From Oreohelix idahoensis (Eukaryota > Mollusca > Gastropoda > Stylommatophora > Oreohelicidae): DNA of 64,000 bases. A program made the position numbers and the translations under genes. Position 1 is the stretch's first letter, and the number at the start of each line of letters is the position of its first letter. Shown one piece after another: positions 11,476 to 22,367 of this stretch. The stretch spans positions 93,501-157,500 of the forward strand of contig JAMPIV010015274.1 in NCBI GenBank assembly GCA_024509875.1. The letters run 5' to 3'. The notes under the pieces are model-generated. The model worked only from the letters and a program-made list of their open reading frames with translations, was not told the DNA's origin and ran no database searches.

Positions 11476-11989
11476 GATGCTGTAATCTGCTTCAGCTGCT
11501 CCTGATTCTTTTGTAAATTGGGGCTGTTGTCTCTTGAATATTCATTATCTAAAAGAACTCCGCTTAACTCTGGAACTGGTATGTGACTTTGCTCATTCAG
11601 GTCAGTTCTTTCTGGATCTTTGTATGTAACAGCTTCTTGTTTCTTATCTTGCACTTGATCTTGAATGTTACTTAGACTTGACTTTCCCATCTGAAGAAGT
11701 AATGTCTTTATGTCTTCTAGAATACCTATTCCTCTTGACACTAGACTGTTCAGCATCTCATCAACAGTTTCTTGCTCTGGAATATTAGCAATTGTTTGGA
11801 CTTTTCTGCACCGTTTATCTTTCTTACGTGCCTGTTTTTGACTCCATAGCATCGACAAGAATGTATCTGGCGTTATAATTGTACTGTCATTCTTCATATA
11901 ACTTTCTTCCGATGTCATCTTGTCTGTATTATTGACCATTCTCAGCTGCTCAAATTTTCTATCAATAAATTCGCACGGTGCATCATAAT
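11161..11989 (-). pseudogene. Middle part of the element's protein: TQT-motif array, predicted LC8-binding
   Basis: The open frame at 10977-11939 continues upstream to 11989, just after the RTE insertion. An N-terminal charged region is followed by tandem units of 11 or 14 residues built on SATQTENTATV or SATQTENTASAQMN. Eight intact TQTEN units are readable. A ninth is cut by a deletion of about 4 nt near 11161-11163, which shifts the frame. Two more (IQTEN, TQTDA) lie beyond it in the frame of the DEK-C part. The anchored TQT triplet is the known core of ligands of the dynein light chain LC8 (DYNLL), and tandem TQT arrays occur in Nup159 and ASCIZ. LC8 binding is inference from motif and spacing. 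Confidence 0.55.
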
Positions 11990-12000
11990 AAATGTCTTCT

Positions 12001-12268
12001 CTCTCTTCTCTCTTCGATCCTTAACCACCGACCGTCAAAGCAGTCAGTGGCCATCACGCCTAGTGGCGTCTTGTAGGGCAACAACAAATTGATTCCACTT
12101 TGCACGGTCGGTGGCCATCCTTCGTACAGTGCCCCAACTCTGGTTTATTCTTTGCATCTCAGCCTCCACAGTCCTCCGCCAAGTTGTTTTTGGTCGGCCT
12201 CTCTTTCGCTTTCCTTCAGGGGTCCAAAGCATAGCTGTTCTTGTGATGGCATCGGGGTCTCTTCTGAG
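12001..12268 (-). mobile_element. 5'-truncated RTE-type non-LTR retrotransposon inserted in the DEK-C gene
   Basis: The minus-strand frame encodes the typical RTE C-terminus: KRKRGRPKTTWRRTVEAEM, a Trp-centred helix, then a tail ending ATRRDGH (62 residues, 12044-12232). The insertion is flanked by the 11-bp direct repeat AAATGTCTTCT at 11990-12000 and 12269-12279, a clear target duplication. The minus-strand 3' end is GGATCGAAGAGAGAAGAGAG. Removing the insert and one repeat copy leaves the host frame in register on both sides. The insertion therefore hit an open gene. Confidence 0.85.
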
Positions 12269-12731
12269 AAATGTCTTCTACTTCTGTTATATCCCTATTT
12301 CTTTCTTTAGATGTCAGGTTTTCTATCTTATCGACCATTTCAATATTGTACGAATCAGGTAAGTCATCTGTTTGTACTGCGACATTTGTAACTTGTTTTG
12401 ATTTTATCCTGATTGGGATTAGACTCTTCTTACATCTGTCATCTGTTTGTACTGCGACATTCTCTTTCTGAGGCTCTATTCTAGCAACTACAGGTTCAGT
12501 TCGTTTTTTCAAGTTTAATCTTGGTCTTCCTTCTTTGACTTTGAATGGTTGTAGCTTGATTTCAACAATCTCCTTTATTTCAATCTTATAAACTTTCGCA
12601 ACCAATCCATCGACTATTCTTATGCATGGGAAATCGACTGCATAATTCCTGCAACGTTTTAGCTCTGAAGCAAAGTCTCTCAATGCTATTCTTTTCTTTC
12701 TGTTTTGTATGGTTCTTGCGCAACTCTCCAT
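12269..12731 (-). pseudogene. N-terminal part of the DEK-C element's protein
   Basis: The frame starts at Met 12731, about 130 nt downstream of the primer-like site, and runs about 154 codons to the RTE insertion. It continues in the same frame at 11989. The nominal open frame runs on to 12216 only because it reads into the insert. The N-terminus is basic (RKKRIALRDF). The middle has alternating K/E/I-rich strands, and two VAVQTDD motifs (near residues 92 and 117) resemble the TQT units of the middle part. No named domain was recognised. Together with the two downstream parts, the unbroken gene would have coded for roughly 800 residues. Confidence 0.5.
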
Positions 12732-12860
12732 GTTTGAATGTCTCTTTACAATTATTTATTCTTCTCTGTGTCTTCTTGTTCTGATGGTAGTGGCTTATAT
12801 AGACTGTTGTTGATGTTGTTGCTCCATCTCTCCTTGTGATGTGGCCATGTCGCTGTAGGA

Positions 12861-12878
12861 GGAGTGGTCACGGCGCCA
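12861..12878 (-). promoter_or_regulatory. Primer-binding-site-like sequence
   Basis: On the minus strand this reads TGGCGCCGTGACCACTCC, 11 nt inside the upstream LTR. TGGCGCC starts the primer site of many LTR elements that use the 3' end of a host tRNA to prime reverse transcription. The exact tRNA cannot be named without a comparison to tRNA 3' ends. Confidence 0.5.
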
Positions 12879-12889
12879 AATTAACGTTT

Positions 12890-14723
12890 TGTAGCAGCGT
12901 GGGTGTTTCTTTTATTATCTATTTTAACTAGGTGACTGAGGCAGGCCTAGTTATCTATCATTCACTTTCTTTTTTATCTTTCCTCCAAGTGAGACTATTT
13001 CTCCTACTGGCCCCCTTGTTCCGCCAGAGATGGTGATTCCTGGATGATATAAGGTTCGTCTTTTGTTCAACCCAGACCACGTTCTTCCCTCCTTGGTGGT
13101 GAGCAGCGACTGATGCGTATAGGGTGTTCTATTATTTCTATCTCTCCTATTACTCACTTCTAATAACTCTCCATTCCTTAATCTCTTCACACATCAAAGC
13201 AACCGGAGTGATGTGATTCAATTTCGAAAACAACTTTTATTTACATAAGATAATCCAAGATCAACCAACAAAATTCATCAGATACAGTTCTCAATTACAA
13301 TGTCCTCAAGTCTTCCACTTGATTCAATCAAATATCTCAAAGCATAGTTATATATATATATTGTTTCTCCTGTAGCCTCTTGCATATTTCGTTGTATACC
13401 TAGCCTACTAAAGTTCCTTCTCATGTTACACGATTTTTCTCACATTTTCTACAACAGTTCTAAATCCTTGGAGTCATGTTCTCACCCAATCTCAACCTAG
13501 TTAGGTTTAACTCCTTTAAATGCAGCATATAAGATTTCAATAGCTACACCTGAAATAATCAAACAATGTCCAACGCCAAAATGGCCTCCACCATACTTAC
13601 TCTAATATGAGAGAGCGCATAAGATGTTTCATGAATATCAGATTCACTTGTGGTGGCGTCTTCATACTTACTCTTATATGAGAGAGCGCATGATATGTTT
13701 CATGAATGTCAGTGCTGTAAACCCTTTGTTCAATACCATCTCGTCTAATGGCAATGCCTCATCTTCTTGGTATGACAGCCCATCCTGGCTATCTGAATAT
13801 CAAAGTTATCCACTTTGTTTATCTTTAATTATGCCTTTGCTTCAATATTCTCTTCTGTAGCTCGCTCCCTTAAATAGATGCGTCATTAGCCTGTGACAAA
13901 GTTGCTGAAAGTCAAAAAAAATAGCTCAAAATTCCTCTTACCGTTTTAAATCGAAGTCCAACACCTATCACAATCCCTACTGTTCACCCTTATTCTATTC
14001 CTAATATGTTCATCTCAATATTTAACCACAGATAATCTATTCTCCTGAATTCCTATCGCTAAGAAATTCTAAATCTAGCTATCAGTTTCTGGATACGAAC
14101 ACTTGTTGACCACAAGTTCGTTTCTTGAGAGCCCTGGGCGGCACTTCTTGCTTCCGCAAAGTTTCTGATGGGATGCTCAGTAGCGCGGGACTGATCTCTT
14201 TTCGTCCTTCAATTTCCTATCTGATGATCCACAGTTGTTTTTGAGTGAATGTGATTGGTCCGTTATTCAGTTCACTCACCTATCGCCAGCTACACGCTTA
14301 ATTCTATGCTGTCCAACTCCGTGAACTGTGCTACATAACTGTTTATTTCTAGTCACTATTTTCACGTGCGTTTTACTCGGCACTCCGTTCTCTTAACTGT
14401 AAAGGGCGCTAATAATATTGTTATTCCCCTTAGTACTTTTTAACTTAGTTTCATTAATCCTTCTATATCTTTACTAAAACTAGTCTAATATGCAAATTTG
14501 GTAAACTCTAATGATATATACTTAGATTACTTTAAAGTCTAAAAAGGTTCCCTCCCTTACAAAAAACACTACATTTTCATTCTTTTATCTCCCATGTTAA
14601 GAACAAATAACTTATCACTTAAATTATTCAGATTTTCTAACCCATTTTTATATACTCTTTCATCTTGTTAACCCCAAATAACTGTTCTACTGACTTTAAC
14701 TGCAGCGTATTTTACGCTGTACA
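12890..14723 (-). repeat. Upstream (5') long terminal repeat of the DEK-C element
   Basis: It is collinear with 3917-5732, with the same TGTA...TACA ends. Relative to that copy it has a 14-bp extra block near 13434-13447 and a short replacement near 14172-14190 (CTCAGTAGCGCGGGACTG). The close match implies a fairly recent insertion or gene conversion. The flanks outside the two repeats differ (TGTGG before, ACCCA after), so no target duplication is seen. Confidence 0.75.
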
Positions 14724-14733
14724 ACCCAATGCC

Positions 14734-14955
14734 TAGTATCCGGCTTTTGGCTGGGATCATGTGTCTAGACACGGGGACCGGTACAGTGACATTCATGTGT
14801 CATTAGGTCTCTTGTGTGAGAACACAGAGGATCACTAGGTGACACATTTTGTCACTGGGTCTTCTTGTGTTGGGACATGTGCTCTTGACCGGGGCCGGGT
14901 TTGGGCGGGACAATGCGACCTCATGCGAGGAAAAAATATGCGACCTCATGCGAGG

Positions 14956-14989
<34 letters not shown>

Positions 14990-16074
14990 GCTGGGATCAT
15001 GTGTCTACACACAGGGACCGGTACAGTGACATTCGTGTGTCATTAGGTCTCTTGTGTGAGAACACAGAAGATCCCTACGGTGACACATGTTGTCATTGGG
15101 TCTTCTTGTGTTGGGACATGTGGTCTTGACCAGGGCCAGGTTTGGGCGGGGATAATGCGACCTCATGCGAGGAAACAATATGCGACCTCAAGCGAGGGAA
15201 AAAAAAAAAAAAAAAAGTATCCGGCTTTTGGCTGGGATCATGTGTCTAGACACAGGGACCGGTACAGTGACATTCATGTGTCATTAGGTCCTTTGTGTGA
15301 GAACACAGAGGATCACTAGATGACACAGTTTGTCATTGGGTCTTCTTGTGTTGGGACATGTGGTCTTGACCGGGGCCGGGTTTGGGCGGGTACTAATGCG
15401 ACCTCATGCGAGGAAAAAATATGCGACCTCAAGCGAGGAAAAAAAAAAAAAGGCTGGGATCATGTGTCTAGACACGGGGACCAGTGCAGTTACATTCATG
15501 TGTCATTAGGTCTCTTGTGTGAGAACACAGAAGATCACTACAGTGACACAGTTTGTCATTGGGTCTTCTTGTGTTGGGACATGTGGTCTTGACCGGGGCC
15601 GGGTTTGGGCGGGTACTAATGCGACCTCATGCGAGGAAAAAATATGCGACCTCAAGCGAGGAAAAAAAAAAAAAGGCTGGGATCATGTGTCTAGACACAG
15701 GGACCGGTACAGTGACATTCATGTGTCATTAGGTCTCTTGTGTGAGAACATAGAAGACCAGTACAATGACACATGGTGTCATTGGGTCTTCGTGTGTTGG
15801 GACATGTGGTCTTGACCAGAGCCGGGTATGGGCAGGGGACAATGCGACCTCATGCGAGGAAAAAATATGCGACCTCAAGCGAGGAAAAAAAAAAAAAAAA
15901 AAAAAACTCTTGTGTGAGAACACAGAAGATCCCTACAGTGACACAGTTTGTCATTGGGTCTTCTTGTGTTGGGACATGTGGTCTTGACCAGGGCCGGGTT
16001 TGGGCGGGTACTAATGCGACCTCATGCGAGGAAAAAATATGCGACCTCAAGCGAGGGAAAAAAAAAAAAAAAAA
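14734..16074 (+). repeat. Tandem array of 222-241-bp units, each ending in poly(A), about 5.7 copies
   Basis: Units begin with GGCTGGGATCATGTGTCTA at 14749, 14989, 15230, 15452 and 15675. A sixth unit (from about 15907) lacks its first third. Each unit ends with two copies of ATGCGACCTCAxGCGAGG, and each of those is followed by an A-run: short after the first, 13-35 bp after the second. Units 1 and 3 are preceded by GTATCCGGCTTTT. Open frames that end in poly-Lys are by-products. The structure looks like head-to-tail SINE or retro-transcript copies, or a satellite with an A-rich segment. No RNA polymerase III boxes were recognised. Confidence 0.85.
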
Positions 16075-16281
16075 TTTAAATCTTTTTCTAGTAAAATGGG
16101 ATTTCACTGCTTCTCAGTATTTAAGATTTTCACTTACTATTCTCCGGACTGCCATCAAAAACTTTGGTCACGAAAGAACCCAACCCGAATGATAAGCATC
16201 TTGTGCTTAGGCGTAAGTCTTCCTTTTGACAAAGCATAGCTTTTTTGCAAAAGTACAACCGAGTGGTTAAGTGAGATATAT

Positions 16282-16554
16282 ATATATTTTTCCCCCTTAA
16301 CCAGCGGCACTTGGGCTTTCAGCCCTTCGGCCCAATGACATGTCATTGCGAGGCTGGGAAGCCTGTGGACTTTCCTTCCAACCCGGTCAGGAGCTTCGCT
16401 CCTTCCCATCCACAGAGGGTTTATCTCAGGAGCCGTTCAGGTTATTCAGTCAAAATCCCGGTCGTTGACACTACTTCAAATGCTGACGCCCGGGCTTGAA
16501 CCTTGATCGCCGGCGCAACGTTGTAATCATTACACCAGCGCGGCTCCCATATAC
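16282..16554 (-). mobile_element. tRNA-derived SINE
   Basis: Read on the minus strand from 16549, the head GGGAGCCGCGCTGGTGTAAT contains an A-box-like block. GGTTCAAGCCCGGG (near 16485-16500) is a B box. Together they form the internal RNA polymerase III promoter of a tRNA-derived SINE. A body of about 200 bp and an AT-rich tail follow. The 9-bp sequence GAGATATAT flanks it at 16273-16281 and 16555-16563 as a likely target duplication, although the AT-rich context weakens that point. It encodes no protein and would rely on a LINE for mobility. Confidence 0.65.
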
Positions 16555-16563
16555 GAGATATAT

Positions 16564-18141
16564 GTACATTGATTACATTCTTTGACATGTATGTAATATT
16601 ATTATAGATTGTTATTTTTCATGAGTATAACCAACTAGTAGAACTGAATTTGTGTGTCTGTGATAGATACATCTTTGCCTTGAGTGTCATAACAGAGTAG
16701 TTTCTATTTGATGAATTATCTCCCCTGGATGTCTGTTAAATATAATCTTATGAATGAATTATCTCCCCTGTGGTTTTGCCATTGAATGGAATTTAAAGCA
16801 TATTTTAATGTAGAGCATGTTTGCTAACATTTGGGTGTGCTGAGTTAATATCTTAATACTCTAATTTGGTAAAAGGAGTAATTCAATTCCAAAGTGTATT
16901 GGGTTAGAGAATCAAATCCAGCTGGTGCAATTTAATGATAATGATAATAATAATCATATTAATACAGAAGTAAGAGTGTACATTTCAATTCTTGATAATG
17001 AGTAGAGCGAGAAATACTGAATACTAATTGTAACAAGAGATTTGATTTATTGCAATACTTTAGTGAAAACATGGCAGAGATTAAACAGACACCCTGTGTT
17101 ATAAAGGACTATTAGTGTTGGTGGTTAACTGTACATGTAGAAGATGTCCTTTATGATATATCTGATTTTTTTTACTTAACCGCAAACCGGTAAATACCCT
17201 TATTATATGTAGTATGCTTACATGGTATTTGTCTCACATGCATAAAAGACTAATATGGTTCTGTACTGTGAATTCTGAGGGACGGGCGACCCAAAGACAT
17301 AATAATTAACCTCGCCCAAATGGAGGATTACCGAAGTCGTGTTATATCTTCCCCAGTTACTTTAGGGTAGACTACATCAGGAGCTTCCGTCTTCATCGAT
17401 GACGTCGAAACCTGGATCAGGGAAAGAGAACTTCCAACCCCTGAGATAGATCTGCACCTAACACAGTCGAGTGACCGGCATAGCAGTCAGGAATCAAGAT
17501 AAGTCACACCAAGAACCAACCACTATAACCACTATATTCAATCGAAAGGTACCGGTATGTCATAATGATGACATATAAATAGTCTTTGTTTACAAAACTC
17601 GTGACATTCTATAAGTTCTAAGACAAACTGTCAGTAACTTTTTAGACACTATTGCAATTTCGGCATTTTTGATTATCTAAAATGCTATACATATTTAATT
17701 GACACATATTCTATATATTTTATTTTTTATTTTCATTAGAAAAGTTTGATTGTAATTTTCTAAATTCAAGATTAGTTCTTGACTCTTCTTTGGTGTTACA
17801 GTGATGTCTAATACTGTAAGATCATGTCATACTTGTATTTAATTAATGGGGGCTCTTTCTAATAATTCAGTACCTTAGGGAAAAGTGTGGCCTGGATACC
17901 TACTAGATCTTAGTCTACTCAGAAGACTCTCAACCTGCTAAGAGACAGTTAATTTCAAGTATCCCTATAAATAGATCTGCCAGTGATTCTCACTCTATTT
18001 TCTTCCTGCGGACCTTATACTTACATTTTCTGCAGATTTTCTTCTAGCCAAATTTCAGTGAGATTATCTTGCACAGTCTTGGTACTTATTCATACATACA
18101 TTTTCTTCCATCTATCCATCAATATAATCAGCCAGCCACAA
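16564..18141. other. Non-coding AT-rich stretch
   Basis: No gene or RNA gene was recognised. A short direct repeat (GAATTATCTCCCCTG) occurs near 16711 and 16756. A small GC-richer island lies near 17280-17470 (GACGGGCGACCC... to CACAGTCGAGTGACC) that I cannot assign. Confidence 0.4.
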
Positions 18142-18152
18142 AGACCAATTTT

Positions 18153-18461
18153 CTTCTTCTTCTTCCTCGTTCGCCCTGAAAAGGACGGTGGTTGCGTTGT
18201 GTCTGTTTACGCCGTAGCTGTGATATCTGCACCTTTCGGTCGACACATCCGACTTCAGCACGGCATTTTTTTAGGGACCGGGTTTGCCTTCCCATTTCGA
18301 TCCATACTCGCTCAGCCAGACTGCACTGCTGCAGACTGTTTCCATGACCACCACGTGGAGGTGGAGTACGGTCTTGACCAGCTCTGGTTCGCTGGTCCTG
18401 ATGCAAGCAGTCAAGCTATGGGTCGCTGACTGCATTCACTATTGCTGCATCTTTGGGTCCC
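18153..18461 (-). mobile_element. SINE-like retroposed repeat with a (GAA)n tail, copy 1
   Basis: This 309-bp insert is flanked by the 11-bp duplication AGACCAATTTT (18142-18152 and 18462-18472). On the minus strand it ends GGGCGAACGAGGAAGAAGAAG, the same tail type as the LINE fragments at 27914-28136 and 40438-40610. A second copy at 28282-28597 has nearly the same length and 5' start, which suggests a defined short element and not random truncation. It is inserted in a decayed hAT gene. No A/B boxes were recognised, so it may be a LINE-derived unit. Confidence 0.7.
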
Positions 18462-18472
18462 AGACCAATTTT

Positions 18473-18654
18473 AACTTGCTAAAAGATCGCTCACGGCTCG
18501 AAATTGAAATAGTAATAGTGAGCATTATATGAGCAGCTGCTCTTAAGTTTGGAAACATATTTTGATCTCCGTACTGAACAATAAACCTGATGAGTTCCTC
18601 AGCGTTTGAAATTTGAACATTAGTGCGGCTTTTCAGAAACATCTTACAATCCAA
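18473..18654 (-). pseudogene. hAT transposase, C-terminal dimerisation region (relic)
   Basis: The 71-residue minus-strand frame contains FPNLRAAAHIMLTITISIS followed by SRERSFSKLKLV. This is the classic hAT C-terminal dimerisation motif (P-N-L, then V/I-S-x-E-R-x-F-S-x-L-K), here of the ZMYM1-like type. The SINE-like insert at 18153-18461 cuts the gene right after the motif. Upstream minus-strand sequence to about 19530 includes a 60-residue frame (19343-19525) that may be more of the same decayed gene, but it is too eroded to align by eye. Confidence 0.65.
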
Positions 18655-20522
18655 GATTTATCCATAAAGCAGAAAACCGTCAATATCAATGCTATTAAAC
18701 TGTCCAAGGATGAGACAATTTTTCTTCAAGATACTTAGGTCATGATTGCTGCTGCTGCCATTTGAGTCTAGCAATAATTATTTAAAATCTAAAATAATTC
18801 CACATTATAAATCCAATTCATGGAGATGGACAAATACTTCTTCCATTTCATTATGGAGGCAATCTATAGTTTATTTTTTTCATTATTCTCATCATTTCTT
18901 CTTTTGCAAGGAGCCCTACATTCTTCGCTTTTCACCTGGCATTTGTTTCTTCTTCCTGCGGCGTCTTTATACTTGAATATCTCATTCATCACACAGTTGC
19001 AGCCCTTCTTCAAGTGATTCACAGGCCTATGATTCTCGATTGCTTACAAGATAAATTTGAAGAGCTTTAAAATCATTAAACACCAATCCAAAACTATTCA
19101 CTTTCTATGTTGAGTCCAGCTTTCATAAATTGTGGTTTTTCTCTCCTATTAACAAAAGTAATTTTTCTGTATTGATCTTCTAATGTGCTGCTGGTGTTGT
19201 TTTCTGCAATGTTAATAAAAGATAACTATGAAAATGGGGACCTTGAAGACCGGTTTAAATTTATCACTGGGCTCAGTTTCGACAGGCCTTGAAAAGTCTC
19301 AGTAGCTGAGGGAAGACTATATCTAACATGACTGAGAGATTCTTATGGCCTAGACAAACATCTTGCCTTGATATTTTCTATTTCTTGATAAGTCTCAACG
19401 CCATTGTTGTGCTCTAGAATCTTCTCCCATCCTGTTATGAACTTAACACCAGAATCAACTTGATGAATCCTTGTTTTCTGCCCACTGGCATCACTCATTC
19501 TGTTCTGAGGACTATACTGGTGCAAGAATAGTTATTGGTACAGACAGTGAGGATCAGCTATGTTTTGCTGAACAAGACCATTAAATCTTCCAAATTCTTG
19601 TACAATAAGTGAAGCAAACACAAAGCACGGGTAGATTTTGTGGTCCAACAAAATTTCCTTTAAAAGTCGACCTTTTCATTACATACGTAACTTTGCCTGG
19701 TCTAGCTCAGCAGAAGGAAGCGAAATAAGCCTTCAGCTCATCCCAGTTCATTAAAATATTAAACATACCCTTTCCTCGTTGTGAGCCGTCTAGTAGACGG
19801 TTTTTTTTTTCAAAAGGGAGAAGAGCAAAGCGAGCAGGTTCAGATTCTGCAGCTGTGTTCATAACGTAAAACAATTATTTATACGATTCTCCCATCAGCT
19901 CACTATAGCGAAACCAGTGAGGTATTTCTGACAATTAAAATTGGATATGCGATGGTAATGTGGAAACTGAATGTTGAATGCACAGAGAATTGCAGAAGCA
20001 TTTGAGTTGCACACAGTGAGGAGACACATCTTTCCAATCTAGACCACAGTGAGTTATTACAACCAACTATGGTTTTCACACCATCTGATGCAGTTCAGAC
20101 TCAGGTCGATTTCGTGGCTATCCTGCCACAAACACATACCTTTCACCCTGTGATAAGCGAGCGCCAAGCCGTATCGTTCTATCTTTTCCTACACCTTTCT
20201 TATTTTATTTTCTCCCACCTTGTGCTCTTTCATCCCACATTTGCACTATCATCTTTGTTCCAGTAATCTTTAATCACGACTGGACTTTAAACTGTAATCT
20301 TTATTACTCGTGATTTCATTTAGTCCCCCACCTGGCATAATCTTTTGAAGTCCACATTGCCTTGTGATAAATCTGGTGAAACACATCTGGTCTCATCAAA
20401 ATAAAACACCTGGGTATGGCACAATTCCTTTGATTTCTAATTCCCCGGGGAAACCTCACGAGACATACCACATTGGATTATTGTTAACTTTGAAGATGGC
20501 GCGGCTGACACAAAAGATTAGT
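18655..20522. other. Probable interior of the decayed hAT element, then non-coding sequence
   Basis: Stops interrupt all frames. Short minus-strand pieces (19343-19525, and around 19600-19760) read as ordinary protein-like sequence and may belong to the hAT relic. A 10-bp T-run lies at 19801. From 20069 there is only low-complexity sequence. No terminal repeat was paired. Confidence 0.35.
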
Positions 20523-20624
20523 CTAGCCGACCAATCAGCAAACACAGGGCGGTCTGGCCAAGACTGACACGCAACGCGAACGAAAGTTGGTGACGAATTA
20601 CCCAACCCACTTTTATACTGACAA
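20523..20624. repeat. 102-bp direct repeat, copy 1
   Basis: Nearly identical to 20911-21012, 388 bp downstream. It contains CCAAT in the plus orientation (CGACCAATCAGC), and on the minus strand TATAAAAGTGGGTTGGG, a TATA-like box. The two copies share both elements. It may be a duplicated promoter-like segment or the terminal part of an unrecognised element. Confidence 0.75.
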
Positions 20625-20910
20625 TATTTTCTTTGTCTTTTGTCCTCGTAAGACGAATCACCTTTTTTCGATTTTTTTTCAAACCCATCCATTGCTTAAA
20701 CAAAACACGGTCACAATCACGCACGATACAATGGCCACGCAAACAATGAACTCCATGAGTGTGATATCAAAGGCTCTCGACGCGGAACAACAACCTTTGT
20801 TTCAAGATGGCAGACGACGGTCATTGTGCACGACAAAGGGACTTGTTAGCCGGCATGCAAGAGACAAGGGACAGCCAGATTTGTGGCAGTTAGAGGACGG
20901 GTGGGTTTTT

Positions 20911-21012
20911 CTAGCCGACCAATCAGCAAACACAGCGCGGTCTGGCCAAGACTGACACGCAACGCGAACGAAAGTTGGTGACGAATTACCCAACCCACTT
21001 TTATACTGACAA
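20911..21012. repeat. 102-bp direct repeat, copy 2
   Basis: Second copy of the 20523-20624 sequence, with the CCAAT and reverse-strand TATA-like motifs kept. It differs by about one base (CAGCGCGG versus CAGGGCGG). No gene can be attached to it. Confidence 0.75.
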
Positions 21013-21146
21013 GAGACAAGAGAGATCCATGGTCTGAGTTGCAAGATGCACGCCTGGTAATTGGTTGAGGGGAGAAATTAGATTATCTCGGACTCATTGG
21101 CTAAACTATATGGAGATCAAGAGAAATCGGATCCAACACGAAAATA

Positions 21147-21600
21147 AGAATCTTCAACTCAACTGTGAAGTCAGTCCTATTGTATGACTCTGAGACATGG
21201 AGAACAACAAAGACAACAACCAAAAAACTTCAGACTTTCATAAATGGGTGGTTGCGTAGAATAGAGGGATTAAAATGGTATGACAAGGTTACCAACGTGG
21301 AACTGATGACAAGAACTAGTCAAGAGCCAGTGGAACAAGAGATGGGAAGAAGATGATGGCGATGGATAGGACACACACTGAGGAAACCTGTTGATAGCAT
21401 TTCAAGGCAGTCCTTGTTCTGGAACCCCCAGGGCAAGAGAAGCAGAGGAACACTAAGAAGCACATGGAGAAGAGAGCTGGAAACAGAGGTGAAAATGACG
21501 AGGAGAACATGGAAAGAACAAGATGATGGCACGTGACAGGAGGACTTGACATGTGTTTGTTGAAGGCCTATGCTCCTTTGGGAGTGGAGGGTTATGAATA
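21147..21600 (+). pseudogene. RTE-type reverse transcriptase C-terminus, 5'-truncated
   Basis: In the plus orientation the sequence reads the typical RTE tail: a Tyr-Asp-Ser-Glu-Thr-Trp motif (YDSETWRTTKTTTKKLQTF), a NGWLRRI block, then WRWIGHTLRKP, WNPQGKRSRGT and a final Trp-rich block, ending near 21600. A stop at 21354-21356 and at least one frameshift split it. This is the thumb/connection part after the polymerase domain, so it is inactive. It belongs to the same broad family as the insert at 12001-12268, but to a different lineage. Confidence 0.8.
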
Positions 21601-22367
21601 TGAATTGGCTAAACCAGTGATATATTGTACCGCACAGCTCGTTAGATGCAGTCCAGTTTCTTCAACATTGTAGTGTAGAGAAATCCCTACGCCTAGCTTA
21701 AATATACGTGTTTATTCAGTGTGGATAAAATAATTTATATCTGTGGTATATTGTGTTCTTAAAGGATTTCGCGAAGGGAAAAGAAGGTTAGTAGATCTTA
21801 TACAGATTATTAATACTTTTTCTTATTCTTTAGTTATTTATCTTAGCCGTCTAGCTAAATGTGCGAAAGTTAGTTTTTCAATTAATTCTTCTAGTACATG
21901 ACGAATTAAAATCAGAAGAGTTTCCTCTAAGGTGTAGGCTGATAGGAAGTAATTAATAGTTCACCTTCATCTAGCTTGTTAAATCATCATCACGGTCTTC
22001 CATGCTCACACACTCTCATGCACAATATATTTAACATCATTAGAATTGATCTCATAGAAATCCTAGTGAGGAGAAGTATAAATGAAAGTCAACCAGTGAT
22101 ATTAAGTGTGAAAACTTAGGAAGATTTTTGTGTGTCTTCAGTCGATCAGAAGTCTGAGTCTACACGCTACATGTCTGACGTCTAACAAGAAATACGTTAT
22201 CAAAACGGACATTTGACTAGCAGAATTCGCCATAGGACATCCTTCATTCCTCAATTTAAAAGGAATATTTCTCGCCCACGATTAAGACGGTGGACGCATA
22301 ATTTTTCGTCACCTTATATCACGTGCACACAAGTTCAATACATAGTTATATTAAGCTCAAATCACTC
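21601..22367. other. Non-coding AT-rich stretch
   Basis: No supported gene, RNA or repeat unit. It may be flank or interior of an element whose ends I could not recognise. Confidence 0.4.

Larger units (their letters stand above)
3917..14723 (-). mobile_element. LTR retrotransposon-like element lacking pol, carrying a TQT-array / DEK-C gene
   Basis: Two near-identical direct repeats of about 1.8 kb (3917-5732 and 12890-14723) flank a 7.2-kb interior. Read on the minus strand, the repeats start TGTACAGCG and end CGCTGCTACA. A primer-site-like TGGCGCC sequence lies 11 nt inside the upstream repeat. The first gene opens about 130 nt further on, so the layout fits an LTR element on the minus strand. 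No protease, integrase, reverse transcriptase or RNase H frame is visible in the interior, so it would depend on another element for mobility. I could not find a clean target duplication or a convincing polypurine tract. An alternative is a host gene copy caught between two LTR-like repeats. Confidence 0.65.

Noticed and set aside
14839..16192. Repeated frames containing CVGTCGLDRGRVWAG and poly-Lys
   Set aside because: They follow the period of the poly(A)-ended tandem array, change frame between units and exist on both strands as poly-Lys or poly-Phe.
16485..16554. A tRNA gene on the minus strand
   Set aside because: A- and B-box-like blocks are present, but no cloverleaf with a proper anticodon arm and acceptor pairing could be drawn. 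It fits a SINE head.
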